A stretch of DNA of 64,000 nucleotides from Nemertoderma westbladi (lineage: Eukaryota; Xenacoelomorpha; Nemertodermatida; Nemertodermatidae). Below are positions 26,401 through 41,400 of the stretch, piece by piece (the stretch's first letter is position 1; each line of letters opens with the position of its first letter). Below the pieces are notes generated by a model. It did no database searches and was not told the DNA's origin. It worked only from the letters and a program-made list of their open reading frames with translations. The stretch lies in contig JAUCBJ010006023.1 in assembly GCA_032718475.1 (NCBI GenBank), forward strand, positions 35,272-99,271, given 5' to 3'. The translations under genes were made by a program, and so were the position numbers.

Positions 26401-29400
26401 TAAGTTATTTATAAAAAATATAAGCATAATTATATATATTAGCTATAAAAGAAGATGTTTGGTATAAGAAACCGTAAATGCAAACTTTAATGGAGTGAGT
26501 GGTATTCCTGTTGGAATTAATACCGGTATTAATTCAAATACCGGTATTGATTGATTTCAAAAACTGAAAACAAAGTAAAGAAATGCCTGTTTATACACAA
26601 CAGCAGCTGATTAGAGTAAGGTAGGTAAGATGTTTTGAATTTGAATTGTTTTAAATGTTTGAATTTCCCACCATGGCCAAGGGAAGGGGCATCCACTGAC
26701 GGCCAATAATAACAATTGTAGAAATATTTACATTGTAGAAATATTTACATCGTGGAAAGATTCGACATCTACAATTTGGGCACTGCGATATCTCAAAAAC
26801 TAAAACCAATGCAGAAAAATGACTTTGAGATCCTGAATCAGCATAAAATGTTCCCCTAGGGCAACCCTATTCCTCAAAAAAATGAAAAGGAAATGTAAAT
26901 GAAATAAAACGCAAAAAAGGATATTTTGCACATTAAAAAGCACGAAAATGACGGATTTTATGAAAAATTCAACAAAACGGCTTCACTTTGAACGGACATA
27001 TCTCGAAACCTAAACACAGTCTGGCGAAGTGGTTTCCAGTTTCGGATTCAGCATGAAATTCTGCACAATTTTAGATCAAAAAAAATAGTTGTCAATACGA
27101 AATCATTGGGAAACGCTTTGTACAGTTATCAAGTGGGTTCCTCCTGCGGATTGTCTGTATTTACCAAACTGCTTCTCGAGGTTGTCAGATTTTTGTTGAC
27201 TGAACAGAAAAGTAATATCACTGATAAAAAATCTTTCATGCAGAGGTTTCTTAAGAATACTCTGCTCATCTGATGTACTAAAAAATCATTCTTGGCAATA
27301 ATGGCAATCATAAAGTCAATCTCACTGGCTTTATTACGCTGACCATAGTTGACCATGATGGCATTTTCCAACTGTGACCAGCTATTAATAGAATGTTCAG
27401 TAAAAAATGGAATATTCAACTGAAGACACTTAACATATAATTTATACTAAATGCTTCATGATAATATCTCGTTTTATAAAAATTGAATATTGAAACTGTG
27501 GTCCCTCATGTTTATCTGACAAAAACTGAATCTCAATCCGGACAAAGATGTTTTAATATTGATAAGGGGACAGATTTCCTCGAAAAATAACTGATTTTGA
27601 GCTACAAAATCAAAAAATTCATCTGGAAGAGTATTCCTTGTACACTTTGATGACTTCCGTGTCGGACGTTCATGGGCTGCAGGTGATGCAAAGTTAAAGG
27701 CCGCGTTATCGGTTCTAATGGATGTTGACTCAACCTCAACTATCATTTGTAGCGAAGACGAGAACGTTGTCCCTCCGACACAGTCGACGCGCTCTCAACG
27801 GGCTTGGGCGGATATTTCGGATGATGACGTGGGGCCTACCGGTAGCTGCATATCGGGTTCGGTCAGCGAGCGTATACTGAAGGAACTGAGTGATCTCCAA
27901 AAGGAGGTTCGAGAATGAATACCTTGCGACAAGAGGTAAAGTCGTTGTCTCAGAAGCTGGACCAGGCATTTGTTGTAATTGGTAAGCAACAAACATACCT
28001 TGAAAAAATGGAATCAAAAGAACGAGAAAAAAATCGATTAATTACAGGAGTATCAGAAGAAATGGGAGAACTTGGAGATGACGATGTTAGCCGCGTGGGG
28101 GCGATAGTTAGAGGAATGGGTTGCCAGGAATTGGTAGAATCGGGAAAGATCTCGGAGTGGAATGTTCGGCGGCTTGGGGCTGTTAGTTCCGGTACCGGTA
28201 CTGGTTCGGAAACAGGTATGCGAACCAGGACGTGGCACTGGCCGATAATGGTGGAGATTCGTGATGCCAAGGTAAGAGCCATGGTATGGTCATCGGCTAA
28301 AAATCTCAAATCAGCTGGTGGTGCACTATCATCGGTATATATTAATAAGGATGTGCACCCGCTGGTCCGGAGGGAGGAGGGTCGATTACGCCACCGGGTT
28401 AAGGAGGAATGGAAACGCCCTGAGAACCAGGGCGCCAAGATCTTCTATGACCATAAGCGCCGTGTTGTGTTGAGAGACACTGAGGTAATAGATCGGTATG
28501 AGGTAAACATATTTTAGGGGTGTCAGGCGCAGAACCCGATAGATTTACGCGATCTAAGTTTCTGTTCATGGAATATATGCGGGGTCCACGACAAACTGTT
28601 AGAGCCGAAAACCATATCGTTTTTGTTAGAACATGACATTGTTTTTATTAGCGAAGTTATAACGAAGTGTGCTATTGTGGTGCCGGGTTCCACTACGTAT
28701 CCAAACTACTCTCCAGCTTCTCATCGAGGAGGTATCATCATGTTGGTTCGTTACGGGTTGCAGCGTTATGTAAACAGTGTTGATATGACGGTGGAAGGAC
28801 AGATGTGGTTTCGACAGTCGCTTGTACCAGGTGTTCTTTTCGGTGGGTGTTATATACCTCCGGTAGATTCACCCTACTATAGAGATAACTTACTTGGTGA
28901 ATTACATTCGAGCAGCATTCGGCAGCTTTCAAATAATTGCTCCGCTACAAACTCGATTGTACAAAATCACCTGAATTTGAATGGGAAACAGTTAGGTGGA
29001 GATCTGTCATACCGAAAGGGAAAGAATTGGTTGTCTGAAATCAACCACGCTATCTGTTCGTGGCGTTGTGCCGACCTTGTCGATCTGATCGAAATCGAAC
29101 AGCTGGTGGTGGGATCGGATCATGCCCCTTTAACTCTACGTATTACGGCCGATGTACAAATGGGTTACTGTGGCGATTCGTTGGTTGAGCGAGCGGAACT
29201 ACTTGGGATTCGGGTTGGTCTCCCCCAGCTCCAGCTATCATTCATAGAGGGGTCTCTCATAGAGTTACCGATTGCAATGCGTTTGGCGAGGCAATGTCAT
29301 GTGTGGAACCTCCTTCTACGGACTGTTTATCAGAAGTCGTGTTGTCCTAGTTTGTCGACAGTTGTGAATTACTGATAAATGAGTGCGCTAAGGGGAAACC

Positions 29401-32400
29401 TTCTAAACCGCTAGATTCAAAGGGATCTTCTGATGGTGTTTATCGTTGGGAACGATTGACGGAGGGCAACGATTCTGAAAAGATATGGAGGGCTATAAAT
29501 TGGAAGGGTTCTATTAGCAACGACGGAGCAGCTGATACCCCAAACACTGAGGAGTTTGTCAATCATTTCAACAGCCTTTTTGGCAGCGACTTAACTGCTG
29601 CCACTGGCGCTGAAGTGCCTGAATTACAAACGGACTCGCAACCGTATATTCCGATTCTGGACGATATAACGATAACAGGCTGGTATTTTTTGTAAATTCG
29701 CTTGGCTGAAGTATATTCGAAATTAGCATTGGAAAGTGCTCGCATCCACGATTCCCTGTCGCTTTTATTAGATGGGAAGCGGAACATTCGAGTTTCTCCT
29801 TCTCCACGAGATAGTACAGAAACATAGTTTTGTAGTTTGAGTTGCAGTTGAACACGTAACACTAATTCGGCATAGTCCTGTAGTTACGTCATTTCATTTA
29901 AGCATACACCAAGGGTCCATATTTATTTCCAAGTAACAATAAATTAATCTAAAAATGACATTAAATTGAAATGGAGAAGACAACTTGTAGCACAACTTGC
30001 AACACTAGTGTACACTGCCACCGTGAAAACAAATATATTGTTTGTATTTTTTTAATTAAAAAAATTAAAATTAAAAATTGGTGCACTGCAGGTTTTCGGA
30101 TCATCACTATTCAGAAGATATATAAAGGGTACTACTAAATGTATATAATATCTATAAAGGGTATACTGGCATTAATTAACCAGCAAGGCAGCATCATGTC
30201 AATCATGTGTAATACACAATAGACTATACTATCCTGCTTTTCATGCAACACCAGTCCTGGTCACCAGCAGACGGAATTACCGTTTTCAGTGTTTGCAAGT
30301 AAGTCCCATACTGCCATACCTGATGACCAGTACACATATCAGACTGTCAGAATGAGTCGCCCTTCAATAATTGTCAATTATAATAATTTGGTGCTTTGCA
30401 TGGCCTGTGTATAGTGGGCTATGCGTTAGACTGTTGTCACCAGACTTTTTACTATTTCCCTGCAACTTGCTCGTGATATGTGGAGGCGAAATTTGGCAGA
30501 ATTATGTACTACGAATTGAAAAATTCCGAAATTACTTAATAAAGTTATTTATTAATGATGGCCAGTCGATAACATTATAAAAACGTACGAAGTAGTTCTT
30601 GACTCAGCTGTTACTACCAGTTCAATTATTGTGTCACCTATAAAAGTGCCGTTAATGTAAATACAGTAGTTAGGGACTTACAAACTCCATCGGTAATAGG
30701 TGGCTCTTTGTTTTTGTATCCCAGAACTTCCAATGTATAAACGAATGACTTTTTATTTGTGCTGAAAATGAAACATAAAGATAAATCATGCATTATATTG
30801 TAACTATACTGCTTCAGACATATATCATTCATTACTAGAGTATGTTACTTTATTTAGGACGCCAATTGCTGGTACTGTTGACCTGAAAGCAGTTTATTTT
30901 ATTATTTTTAAGATTCTAAGATCTTCGAAGGTATTATGATTTTCTATGAAACTGTGTGGTTGTATTCCAAATTGTATTTTGCTGGACCTCTGAATTAATG
31001 TCACTATCCTTATTTAACAATTAATTTGTCTATTATAAGTCAAATGGGATTTTCAAATTATATGTAAATACTGTAGATTGACAATAACATAATTTTTAAT
31101 TAGTTAAAAAATTAATTATTTTAACTAATTTCCAAAAAAATTGTTAAAAATAAAAAAAATACTTTTTTTGAAATTTTCCAAAAACAATAGTTTAAAAATA
31201 ATTATTTATTACATGGGAAAAAAAGCAGAACTTTTTTTCATTATTCTCGAGGCATTTTATTTACCGAGAGTCAGCGAGGTTAATAAAGGGTCGAGAGAAC
31301 ATTGAAAAAAAATGTTCAACGTTTTTTTCCCATGTAATACGTAATTTTATTCTTAAATTGGTACTTTTTGTTGCTAAATTCTGTAATAAAACATAGCGAT
31401 ATACTACAGTACAGTTGTGTTGCAAAATAAATTGAACTGCAGTATTTAACTATATTGCTTCCATAGTTACTGCTATTCATATTATTTAACTCTTCAACCC
31501 CTGATACTGCCTTACTCAATGTTAAATAATTTAGTGTTCTCGAATACTTATCATGTAACTAGAGGGCCGCTTAACAACATAAACCAATATTGGATATTGA
31601 ATTACGTGTTGGAGTTCGCCTTTCAGACACTAAACTTGCAATAACGTTTGAGTGTGTGAATGGATTTTGCTCAAATTCTTCCGATTTTGGGGTATATTCG
31701 AGCGAGAAAGTAACAATTTAAGAATAAAATATTTTTTAACTAATTTTCTGCTAATTAGTGAAAAAAAGTTAGATTAATTAACTCAATTTCAAAAATATTA
31801 GTGAGACAAAGAGCCTTTTCAAATAATTTTTTTTTAATTGTAATTCCTCATACAGCTGACACATTAAGAAAATGAAACTAAATTATTTAAACAGGGACCG
31901 GTACGGAATATCGACAGGCACAGACACGATGACAGGGTGTAGACTGCAATGTGTAAAAAGGAAATACCACTACTTAGATAAATGTCAATAAACCATTTGT
32001 AGTGTGTTTACTGTACAATTATAATAGCGGTATTTGAATTAGGCCAGGGCCAGGCCATCCAGCAGAATGGCAGCGAGAAGTACCGGACCTATGCTAGGCC
32101 ATAGGCCTAATACAGTAATAACATCCTTCTTGACGATCTGGAGGTGATCCACAATTTTAATGAGAAGGCTGATGCTACGTTTTTTCGGAAGATTTGGGTC
32201 CTACGAATTACCTAAAATACCACAGAGAATGCACCACAATACCTACCCCAAAACAGTTCAAAAATACCTTACAGTATTAACTGTAAGCTGGTAAGGGGAC
32301 GGATCAGGTAACAGTTTTTTAGGAATTTTTGAACTATTTTGAGTCTTTTGGTATCTTTTGGGGTGTTTTGTGGTAATTCGTAGGACCATCAACTTCTGCC

Positions 32401-35400
32401 TATGAAATTCAAGGAGACAGTGAAGTGATAACGCTGTTGATACTTCTTTCAAATAAAACAATATATTTGATATAAAAACGTAATGGAAAACACTATTTTT
32501 CCACTTATTTTGTTTAGCAAAATTCAGATATTCTGCCCTCGTATGTTGAGTTTTTCACTCGTTGGCATTTTAACACTCGCTTCGCTCATGCTAAAAACCT
32601 GCCAACTCGTGTAAAACGGTGTTTTTCGCTTACTTTTTTTTTATCGGATAATAGTTCTTAATTACAATGATAAAATGACAATGTGTGTTTCATAATGAGC
32701 TGTCAGCAGTTGACGCTCTGTATCTGGAGCTACATGGCCTTCCATTGGCTGGATTTAATTGTGTACCTGCTGTCAGACACAGGTTGTATTGAAGTGAGCT
32801 ACTACAATTTTATAGAGTAGATAGGTAATATTATTCTGCCTGGTCAAGTCCTATACTATCACTGTCGAGTATTGGAGTCTATTAGTTGGACTAGAAGCTT
32901 TCCAAGCTCTATAATGAACATTACAATGACTAGTTGTTACACATTGCTGTCATAGTGGTTGCAAGAAACTCGATTAATTTGAATATACAGTACATTACCT
33001 GACCTTATCGATAATAAATAGTTAAAAACTTACCCATCAAATAGATCCATTTCTGTATGCATTATTGAAAAAGGAAATATTATCGTCAGTATATATCTTC
33101 AGTATATTATATTTAATATTATAATCAGTAAACATCATATACATATACAATGATTATATTATTAGACAACAGCTTGATTTCTTTATGCAAATTTGAAAAT
33201 GAACTTATTAAAAAACAGAATTCGAACTGCTTCGTTTTGATAAAAGCCGAAAACAAATCAAACAAAATAATATTACTATTAATATCGGATTCATTGAAAA
33301 TAATGATTACCAGCTATCGGAATCAGGACCCGTGAAGACCTAAGTAGGAAAAATATAGGTGTCTCCAAATGTATTTTTCAAACCTTTCCGTTCCAGTTAG
33401 TGGTTTGCAGATTTAGACCAAGTAGGCCTACCTACTCTGTGGCTTTTGGTACTGGTACTCAAACATCGCTTGACGTACTCCAGTCTGCCGATTCTATATA
33501 CCAGAATAATAATAAAAGCTCACCAGGAATCAGCCGAGAGGCATATTCCCCAGTAAACGAACGAAAACAGTAAGTACAAAATTGAAGCCACTAATTTGTA
33601 ATGATTTAGGAAAAACCACCACCAATTTCTAATGATTTAGTAAAAACCACCACCAATTTGTACTAAAAGCCAACTCAACCCTATCCCCAAGAGAGGAGAC
33701 TTTGGTATACCAATAAACTACAGTGGGATCTGTCTGCTTGTGGTTGCTGTCATAATATTCATCAAAATGATTCTATATAGAATTTGGCCTCTCATAGAAA
33801 AACGGATTTCGACCAAATAGATCAACAATAGCTCAACAATAGCTCAGATACTGGTTGATGGAATTAAGTCAAGGAGTCCTGTAGTTCTGGCATTTGTGGA
33901 CTTCAAGAAAGCATTGGACTCTATCCATAGAGGTAAAATTCTGGAAATTGTAAGAGCTTAAGGAATACTATTAATAATAATATATTAATATAATATATAT
34001 ATAATATATAACAACAATAATATGCTATATAAAGCAAAATAAAAACCAATATCTTACAAAAAGAAAATTTTTCTTTTACAAATTTTCGACTCGACATGAG
34101 TCTTATTCATGTATTTATTTCCATTAATATGGAACTGTATGGAAAAAATATTTCCATACATATTTATGAATCCATACAATATGGAACTGTATGGAAAAAA
34201 TATTTCCATACATATTTATGGAAATAAATACATGAATAAGACTCATGTCGAGTCGAAAATTTGTAAAAGAAAAATTTTCTTTTTGTAAGATATTGGTATT
34301 TATTTTGCTTTATAGCATAATATTGTTGTTATATTTACAAACCGAATCTTGCCCTCACAGTTGTTTTCAATCCGTTATACCGGTACAATTAATTATATAT
34401 AATATATATATATATATAATAAATATAAATATAATTAATATATATAATAAATATAGATATATATAATAAATAGTAATATTGTCGCTGGGATTGGGTATAT
34501 ATATTGTTAAACAGAAGCCCCAATACTCTCGCCAGAAGGTGAAACTGAGTATTTCTCAATCTTGGCTGGTGTACTGCAAGGTGACACATTGGCATCATTA
34601 CTATTCATACTGTAATTGTATTGGATTACAAATAGAGGATGGCAGAAAGGGAGTCACAATACAAGATTTCAGAAGTATCAGAAATATCAAATCGTCCTGC
34701 TTTCTCATACGCTAGTGAATGCACAGCTTATAAAGTGGAGAGACCTGCTGAGGAGGTTGGCTTGAATATAGATGCTACCAAGACCGAATTCTACCACTTT
34801 GTAATGTTAATAATGGAAATTTGACCACCATTGATAATAATCCACTAGGGAAGATTGACGTCTTCCAGTACCTTGTGTCATGGATAGAGAGCGGCAAAAT
34901 AGACATAGAAGTTAGGAAACTGAAGGCATGGATGGATAGCTCTATCAAAAATTGATACCCTCTGGAAATCAGATCTCTCCAGGCACCTGAAGACTCAGTT
35001 CTTTCGAGCCATAGTGGAAAGTCTACTTTACTAGAGACCTGGACACTAACAAACTTGAACACTGAATTGATGGTTGTTACATAAGACTATGAAGGTACTA
35101 CTCAGCTGGACTACTCACTACAAGACTCAGCTGGAGAAAACATATGACAAAAGCCAAGTTTTATGGTACAATGTCTACTGGCTATGACATGTATATACTA
35201 ACTGGAAAGGGATACATACCGGATTTGGGAGAAACGAAATTGTAACCTCATGGAGAATCGGGAAGCCTGGATGGATACTGTCAACTGTCTGAGCTCGCTC
35301 GACCGAGTAATAGTATTAGTAATCAATTTTATGATGTAATAGTTATTATAGCAATTTTAATGGGAATTTGTTGCCAACTGATATTAAGATTTGGTATACT

Positions 35401-38400
35401 TTTTTTTTTTTTTAAAGAATCTTTCTTTAAAAAAAAAAAAGGGCAAATATTTGATATACTTTTAAGCACTAGAACAACACCCTCCACATCAACCTTTAAA
35501 AATATTTATGCAACAAACTATTCCCACTTACCACATTCCATTAGTAAACAATCTCGAAAGTCCTCAAGTTCTCCACAAGGTTGTCCCCCTGGCTCCGGTT
35601 CAGTTGTAATTTCCCTTTCATAAACTTCTACTCCTTCACCGCAAGGGACACTGCATTGTGACTTTAGAACCCAATCCGACACAACACAGTCAACTAATGA
35701 GATATTAAGATAAGTCTCAGTAACAAGTGTTGGCGAGCTGTATTATAGTGGTGTTTGTTTTTATACAATGATTATAGGAACTGTACTAGGCCTACTATAA
35801 TAATAATAATAATAATAACCGCACTTTATTTCCTACATTCTCCGCTTGGTAAACCAATTGGAGGAAGCTAGAAAACAGACGTCGCACAAGCTGATAATTT
35901 AAAAACATGTAAATGTCATGTAAATGTAAGTGTCAGTTGTTCAACCGGGGTCTAACTGTGTAAGTAAAACATACATTACACATCGAGTACTAATCTTATA
36001 ATGTAATAATTCCAGTCAATAAAATCTTGACTGAGTCTTACAATGACCATAGTAAAGTATGATCTAAAGTATGATAAAGATCTGTTCAATAACTGCCATT
36101 TATATACGGAAGGCCTAGAGAGGCAACTAACGGCATCCAGGCACCACCGTGCGGTTTAAAGAAGCACCTGATACTATAAACAAATATGGGCATAATAACG
36201 CTAGGTGGCATCTCAATCAGCCATTGAACTATACCAACAATCAAATCAACTCAACTATTAACCAGTGACACAGAATAAATCCATCCGTAAATTAATTAAC
36301 TCAACAAAATATAGAATTTAAATCTAAATTACTCAAAATAAGTAAATTAAAACTGCAGAGAACACCTATGCAGCAACAGCTCCAAAATGAAACAAGAAAA
36401 AAATTTGAAAGTCAGTAACCCCCCCCCCCCCCCCCCCCCCCACCAATAAATAATTTTGAAAGAATTTAAATCATTACAAATTTTTACAGTAATATGGAGA
36501 ATGCTAACACCATTCACAACCAATAGAAGCATGCCTTAGACCTGTAATTAATGTCATGGCGTACACTGGCGACACATTGTGTATAGCTAAGTACTAGTAT
36601 AGCAAATTACTTTTCTCTCACGTAATATTTAATTAATTATTAACACTATTTATTACCTGCACAGATATCTGTACCATCTCCAGAATACCCAGACTTGCAG
36701 GAGCAACTAAATCCACCGTCAGTATTTGTGCAGTCGGCATTACTGTGGCAATTGTGTGTGTTTTCGGTACATTCATCAACATCTATTATATACACCATTG
36801 GAAAACAACTATAAGATAACACTACTGATGTATAAGAAAAACAGCCGGCCGAAGCCGGAGACGACGTGAAGGCTCCTCTTTCAATAGCTGCTACACGAGG
36901 GCAGGGCTTTGCGCTACTCCTATCCCAAGATTTGCTCCCAGTTTTATAACTGGTACTCAGTTTCTAAAACCAATAGATTGCAGGCCCGGTGAACAGCCAA
37001 TTAAGCTACCCCGCCTTTATGATGTAACACTGATTGATGTACATTATTATAATTATTATAAGTAATCACTAATTAAAGTGCCATCACTATATACCACAAT
37101 TGCCAATAATATACCAGGTATTAACATCTGTGATCTGGAATATTTGCGACTGCAGAGCTCGGAATATAATCATAGGAGAGTGCAGTGTAGACAGGCAATA
37201 ACAATGCGAGACAATGGTATTTATCAACTAACTGAATTCTTATGTCCTAATGTTGTGATGTGGGGTTAGATTTAAATGAGGTTTAAAAATATGATTAGAT
37301 GTTTTAGATAATGAATTTAAACAATAAATAATTAATTTTTAATTCTTACCATCACACAATGTTACACCATCGCCTGAATAACCAGATTTACAAGCGCAAT
37401 CAAACCCACCATCAATATTTGTGCAGTCGGCATTTGTTAGACAGGTGTGTGTGCTTGATGCGCATTCATTATCATCTGTGAAACATGTTATGAAACTATT
37501 GAAGATATATATTTTTAAAACTATTAATATAATGGAGGTATTATGTGCTTGCACATTTGCTTGTTTGACATGATATATTACAAAATTAATAATTGACAGA
37601 CAATAAACATGTAAGTATTAGCATGCACCTAATAATTACTACTTACTAAGTTCCCATGGTATGGACACAGTGAGTACCCCCCAATAATGGCCGGGTTCCT
37701 CACCCTAATGGAATCGATCCACAGGTGGAGGTAAACCTGGGCTTCTACAGAGCCACATTGTGGCATTTCCGCGCCAAAAGGGAAAAAATGAGATGTTGGA
37801 ATAAGTGCTTAAAGCCCCGTTCACATCCAATGGTGCGTGAGTGGTGCGAAGTAGTCTGGCAGTATTGAAGCGGTAAGCCAGTGGTACGCAACCTGGAGCC
37901 CGTTCACATCCAATGGTACTGTTACGGTAACTGATTGTCTATCTGTCAACTGTGAATTCAACAGTTAATTATTACATTTATTCATTACATTAATTGTTTT
38001 AACATTGTTTAAATGGGCTGTTGTAAACCGCGCGTGCGGTTTAGCACACAACTACCTGTCGTTCACAGTCAGTGGTGTACCGCTGGCCCTGCGGTACACC
38101 ACGTGCTGTACCATTCTGTTGGATGTGAACGGGCCTTTACTGCATTGGACATGGGAATTCAACAGACAGGATCTTCTGCAGACGCGCGATTGCCGAAACA
38201 ATGTAAAATACTGGAGTGGGAATCCAATACACCTAGAGCCTCCACCACAAGAGGGATGGATGCGGGATCAGCTAAGAACACCAAATTTCTGGAGGATGGC
38301 ATATATACTAAATATATACAAAATTACAACCACGTATTAATTATATCAAGTTTACAGAACCCATTTTAGTTCCCATGTAAAATAAATAGAATTATATTAT

Positions 38401-41400
38401 ATAACTTTGCAGCAATCGAGATTAATGGGATTCCAAGAAAACATCCATAAGCTGTTAAGTTGCCCTTCTTTGGGGCAGGGACAAACTTATTAATTTTAAT
38501 TTATTTAGGTCTCTCTCTTGTCCTATACATGTCCACAATAATGGGGTGAATGAACTCCAAATACTCAGGAAATTTAAAGACCCCAGGGGGCATACCATCT
38601 ACTCCACTGGCGCGATTGATCTTGATGCTCTTTGCTGCAGTCTTGATTTCAGCAAAGGAGATGATCTCAATTGGGATATATGTGAGCACAGACTCAGATT
38701 CACGATGTACCTAAGATTTATCAGGTAATGTCAATGTTTAGAAGCTTCGTAAAGTGGGCCTTCCAACCATTGAGGCGTTCAGCTGGAGATTCGGTCTTAA
38801 GCTTGGTGGTGGTTAATTGGCTTTTCCTCCCAGTGAGCAGGTTTATTCACTGCTATGCCTGGGCTCATTGCCTGCTATCATCAGCATTGTTAATGGAATC
38901 AACCTGTTTATTGATAAGCTCCTTCAGATTATCATAGTACTGCCTGTTAAGGGACCTAGATGCAGCCTTAACTGCATCCGTGGCTGTCCCTATGTGCCCG
39001 AGCCAGAGGAAATCATTCTACGCCTTAATGATCATTTTTAGCACACCCGAATTCTGTGGTCAGTCCAGGCGGCCTTTTTCCTCTTTTGATGGTATAGAGG
39101 AACTATTTTTGCAGGTGCTAACTTAACTGCTTCTGTGAAGGCAGTATAGCCCTCACAGTGATCTGCCTCAGACCTGTTGCTCAGCTGTAGAGTGAAACTA
39201 GATCTCACACCAGGGTGTTGCAACAGAGAGGACCAGTCATGCCATTGCATGGCAGATTTCGTACTTATGTTGGCACGCAGACTAAGTCTTACCTAGCCAA
39301 AATAAAGCGGTGATCACTGGGGAAGGGTCGAAGTGTATATGCACTACAGTATTGTATAGAGCTAGCTGTAAATGAAAACAATATAATTCAGACAAACAGT
39401 CTGTTCACTACATATATAAATGCGACGAGAGTACCCGCACCCCACGTTTTGCTGAGTGGTTAGATTTAAATGAGTTTTACAGTAAATGTTGAGATGTTTA
39501 TAATAATGATTCAAACAATGAATTACTTACCATTTACCAACTTACCACTTACCATCACATAATGTTACACCATCGCCTGAATAACCAGATTTACAAACAC
39601 AATTAAAACCTCCATCAATATTTGTGCAGATAGCATTTGTTAGACAGTTGTGCGTGCTTGATGTGCATTCGTTAACATCTGTGAAACATGTTATGAAAGT
39701 ATTGAAAACTTATTATAACTATTTACATACTTGTGTGTAAAGTAGCACTTTACAGTGTGATGATCCGAGTGGCTGGCTTTATTACACGAACAAACGTTAG
39801 TGAGTGAGTGAAAATAAAGCCACAAGGATTAGGACACTATAAAGTACTTTGCAACAAGTATGTATGTAGTTTTATTCCAAAATTTTAACATTACGATATG
39901 ATTGTACATATACATTATAAGTGATAGAAACAGCACAAATTATATTACTTGCTGTATAAATAATTGTAAAAATGACATAAATTATGTTATAAATAAATTA
40001 GCTTATATTTATCGCGGCGTTTGGAGCCATGTTATAATAATATAGCTAGGCCCTACTGGTTATTAATACCTATACCCCGCCTACCGGTAGGTAATGCAAT
40101 AGGCCTATCTGGCTGTCAGGCAAATTTCCACCTATTGTTTACGTGGTATCCAATGACGGCGTTAAGTTATGTCCCCTTAGTGGACATTACTTAACGCTGC
40201 AATGGGTTACCACTTAAACAATAACACCAAATACAATACTAAATCTACAGGCCAATTCAATGATGTAATGTCCTCTAAAGTTGTAAAGTGCTAAATAACA
40301 ACTCGCTGTTAATACTAACGGCGTTGAGTAATGTTACAATTTTGGAATATAATATTTTATTATAATAATCAATTCGATACACCCCATGCAGGGTAGAATG
40401 GGAACCAGTAAAAATTACAGCTAAATTAAAAAATGGCAAATTATATTTTTGTCAAATTTCATTATAATGGATAAATAATCTCTATGTCTATAATTAAAGT
40501 GTAAAGTTGACTAAACAAATATTGTAGCTTGCAAATGAATTCGAAATAAAACCAATTATCATTAGCCAATAGTCATAATTTCATAACATAATAATGAAAT
40601 AATTTTAAGCATTATAATTTATACATTAATTTTTTCAAGTAATGTCGACTACAATGGCAACACATTTCGTATAATGAAATAATTCTTACTTTTCTCTCGT
40701 GTAATATTTTGTTAATTAACACTTTATTACCTGCACAGACATCTTTACCATCTCCAGAATACCCAGACTTGCAGGAGCAACTAAATCCACCGTCAGTATT
40801 TGTGCAGTTGGCATTACTGTGGCAATTGTGTGTGTTTCCGGTACATTCATCAATATCTATTATATACACCATTGGAAAACAAGTATAAGATAACACTGAT
40901 GTACATAATATTATAAGAAATCAATGGTCGATCACTAAATGAAGAGCCATCACTATATACCACAATCGCCGACAATATGCCGGTTGGTTATTAACATCTG
41001 TGATCTAGAATGTCTGCGCCTGGAGAGCTCGGAATATAATCATAGGAGAGTGCAGTGTAGACAGGCAATAACATATTGAGAGACAACGGTCTTTATCAAC
41101 TAACTGTATTCTTATGTCCTAATGTTGTGATGCGGGGTTAGATTTAAATGAGGTTTAAAAATATGATTAGATGTTTTAGATAATGAATTTAAACAATAAA
41201 TAATTAATATTTAATTCTTACCATTACACAATGTTACACCATCGCCTGAATAACCAGGTTTACAAGTGCAATTAAACCCACCATCGGTATTTGTGCAGTT
41301 GGCGTTTGTTAGACAGTTGTGTGTGGGTGATGTGCATTCGTTATCATCTGCAAAACATATTATGAAACTATTGAAGATATATATTTGTAAAAAATAGTAT

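Noticed and set aside
36838-37020. Possible tRNA-derived SINE (GGTAGCTTAATTGG on the minus strand)
   Set aside because: An A-box-like word is present but no acceptable B box follows.
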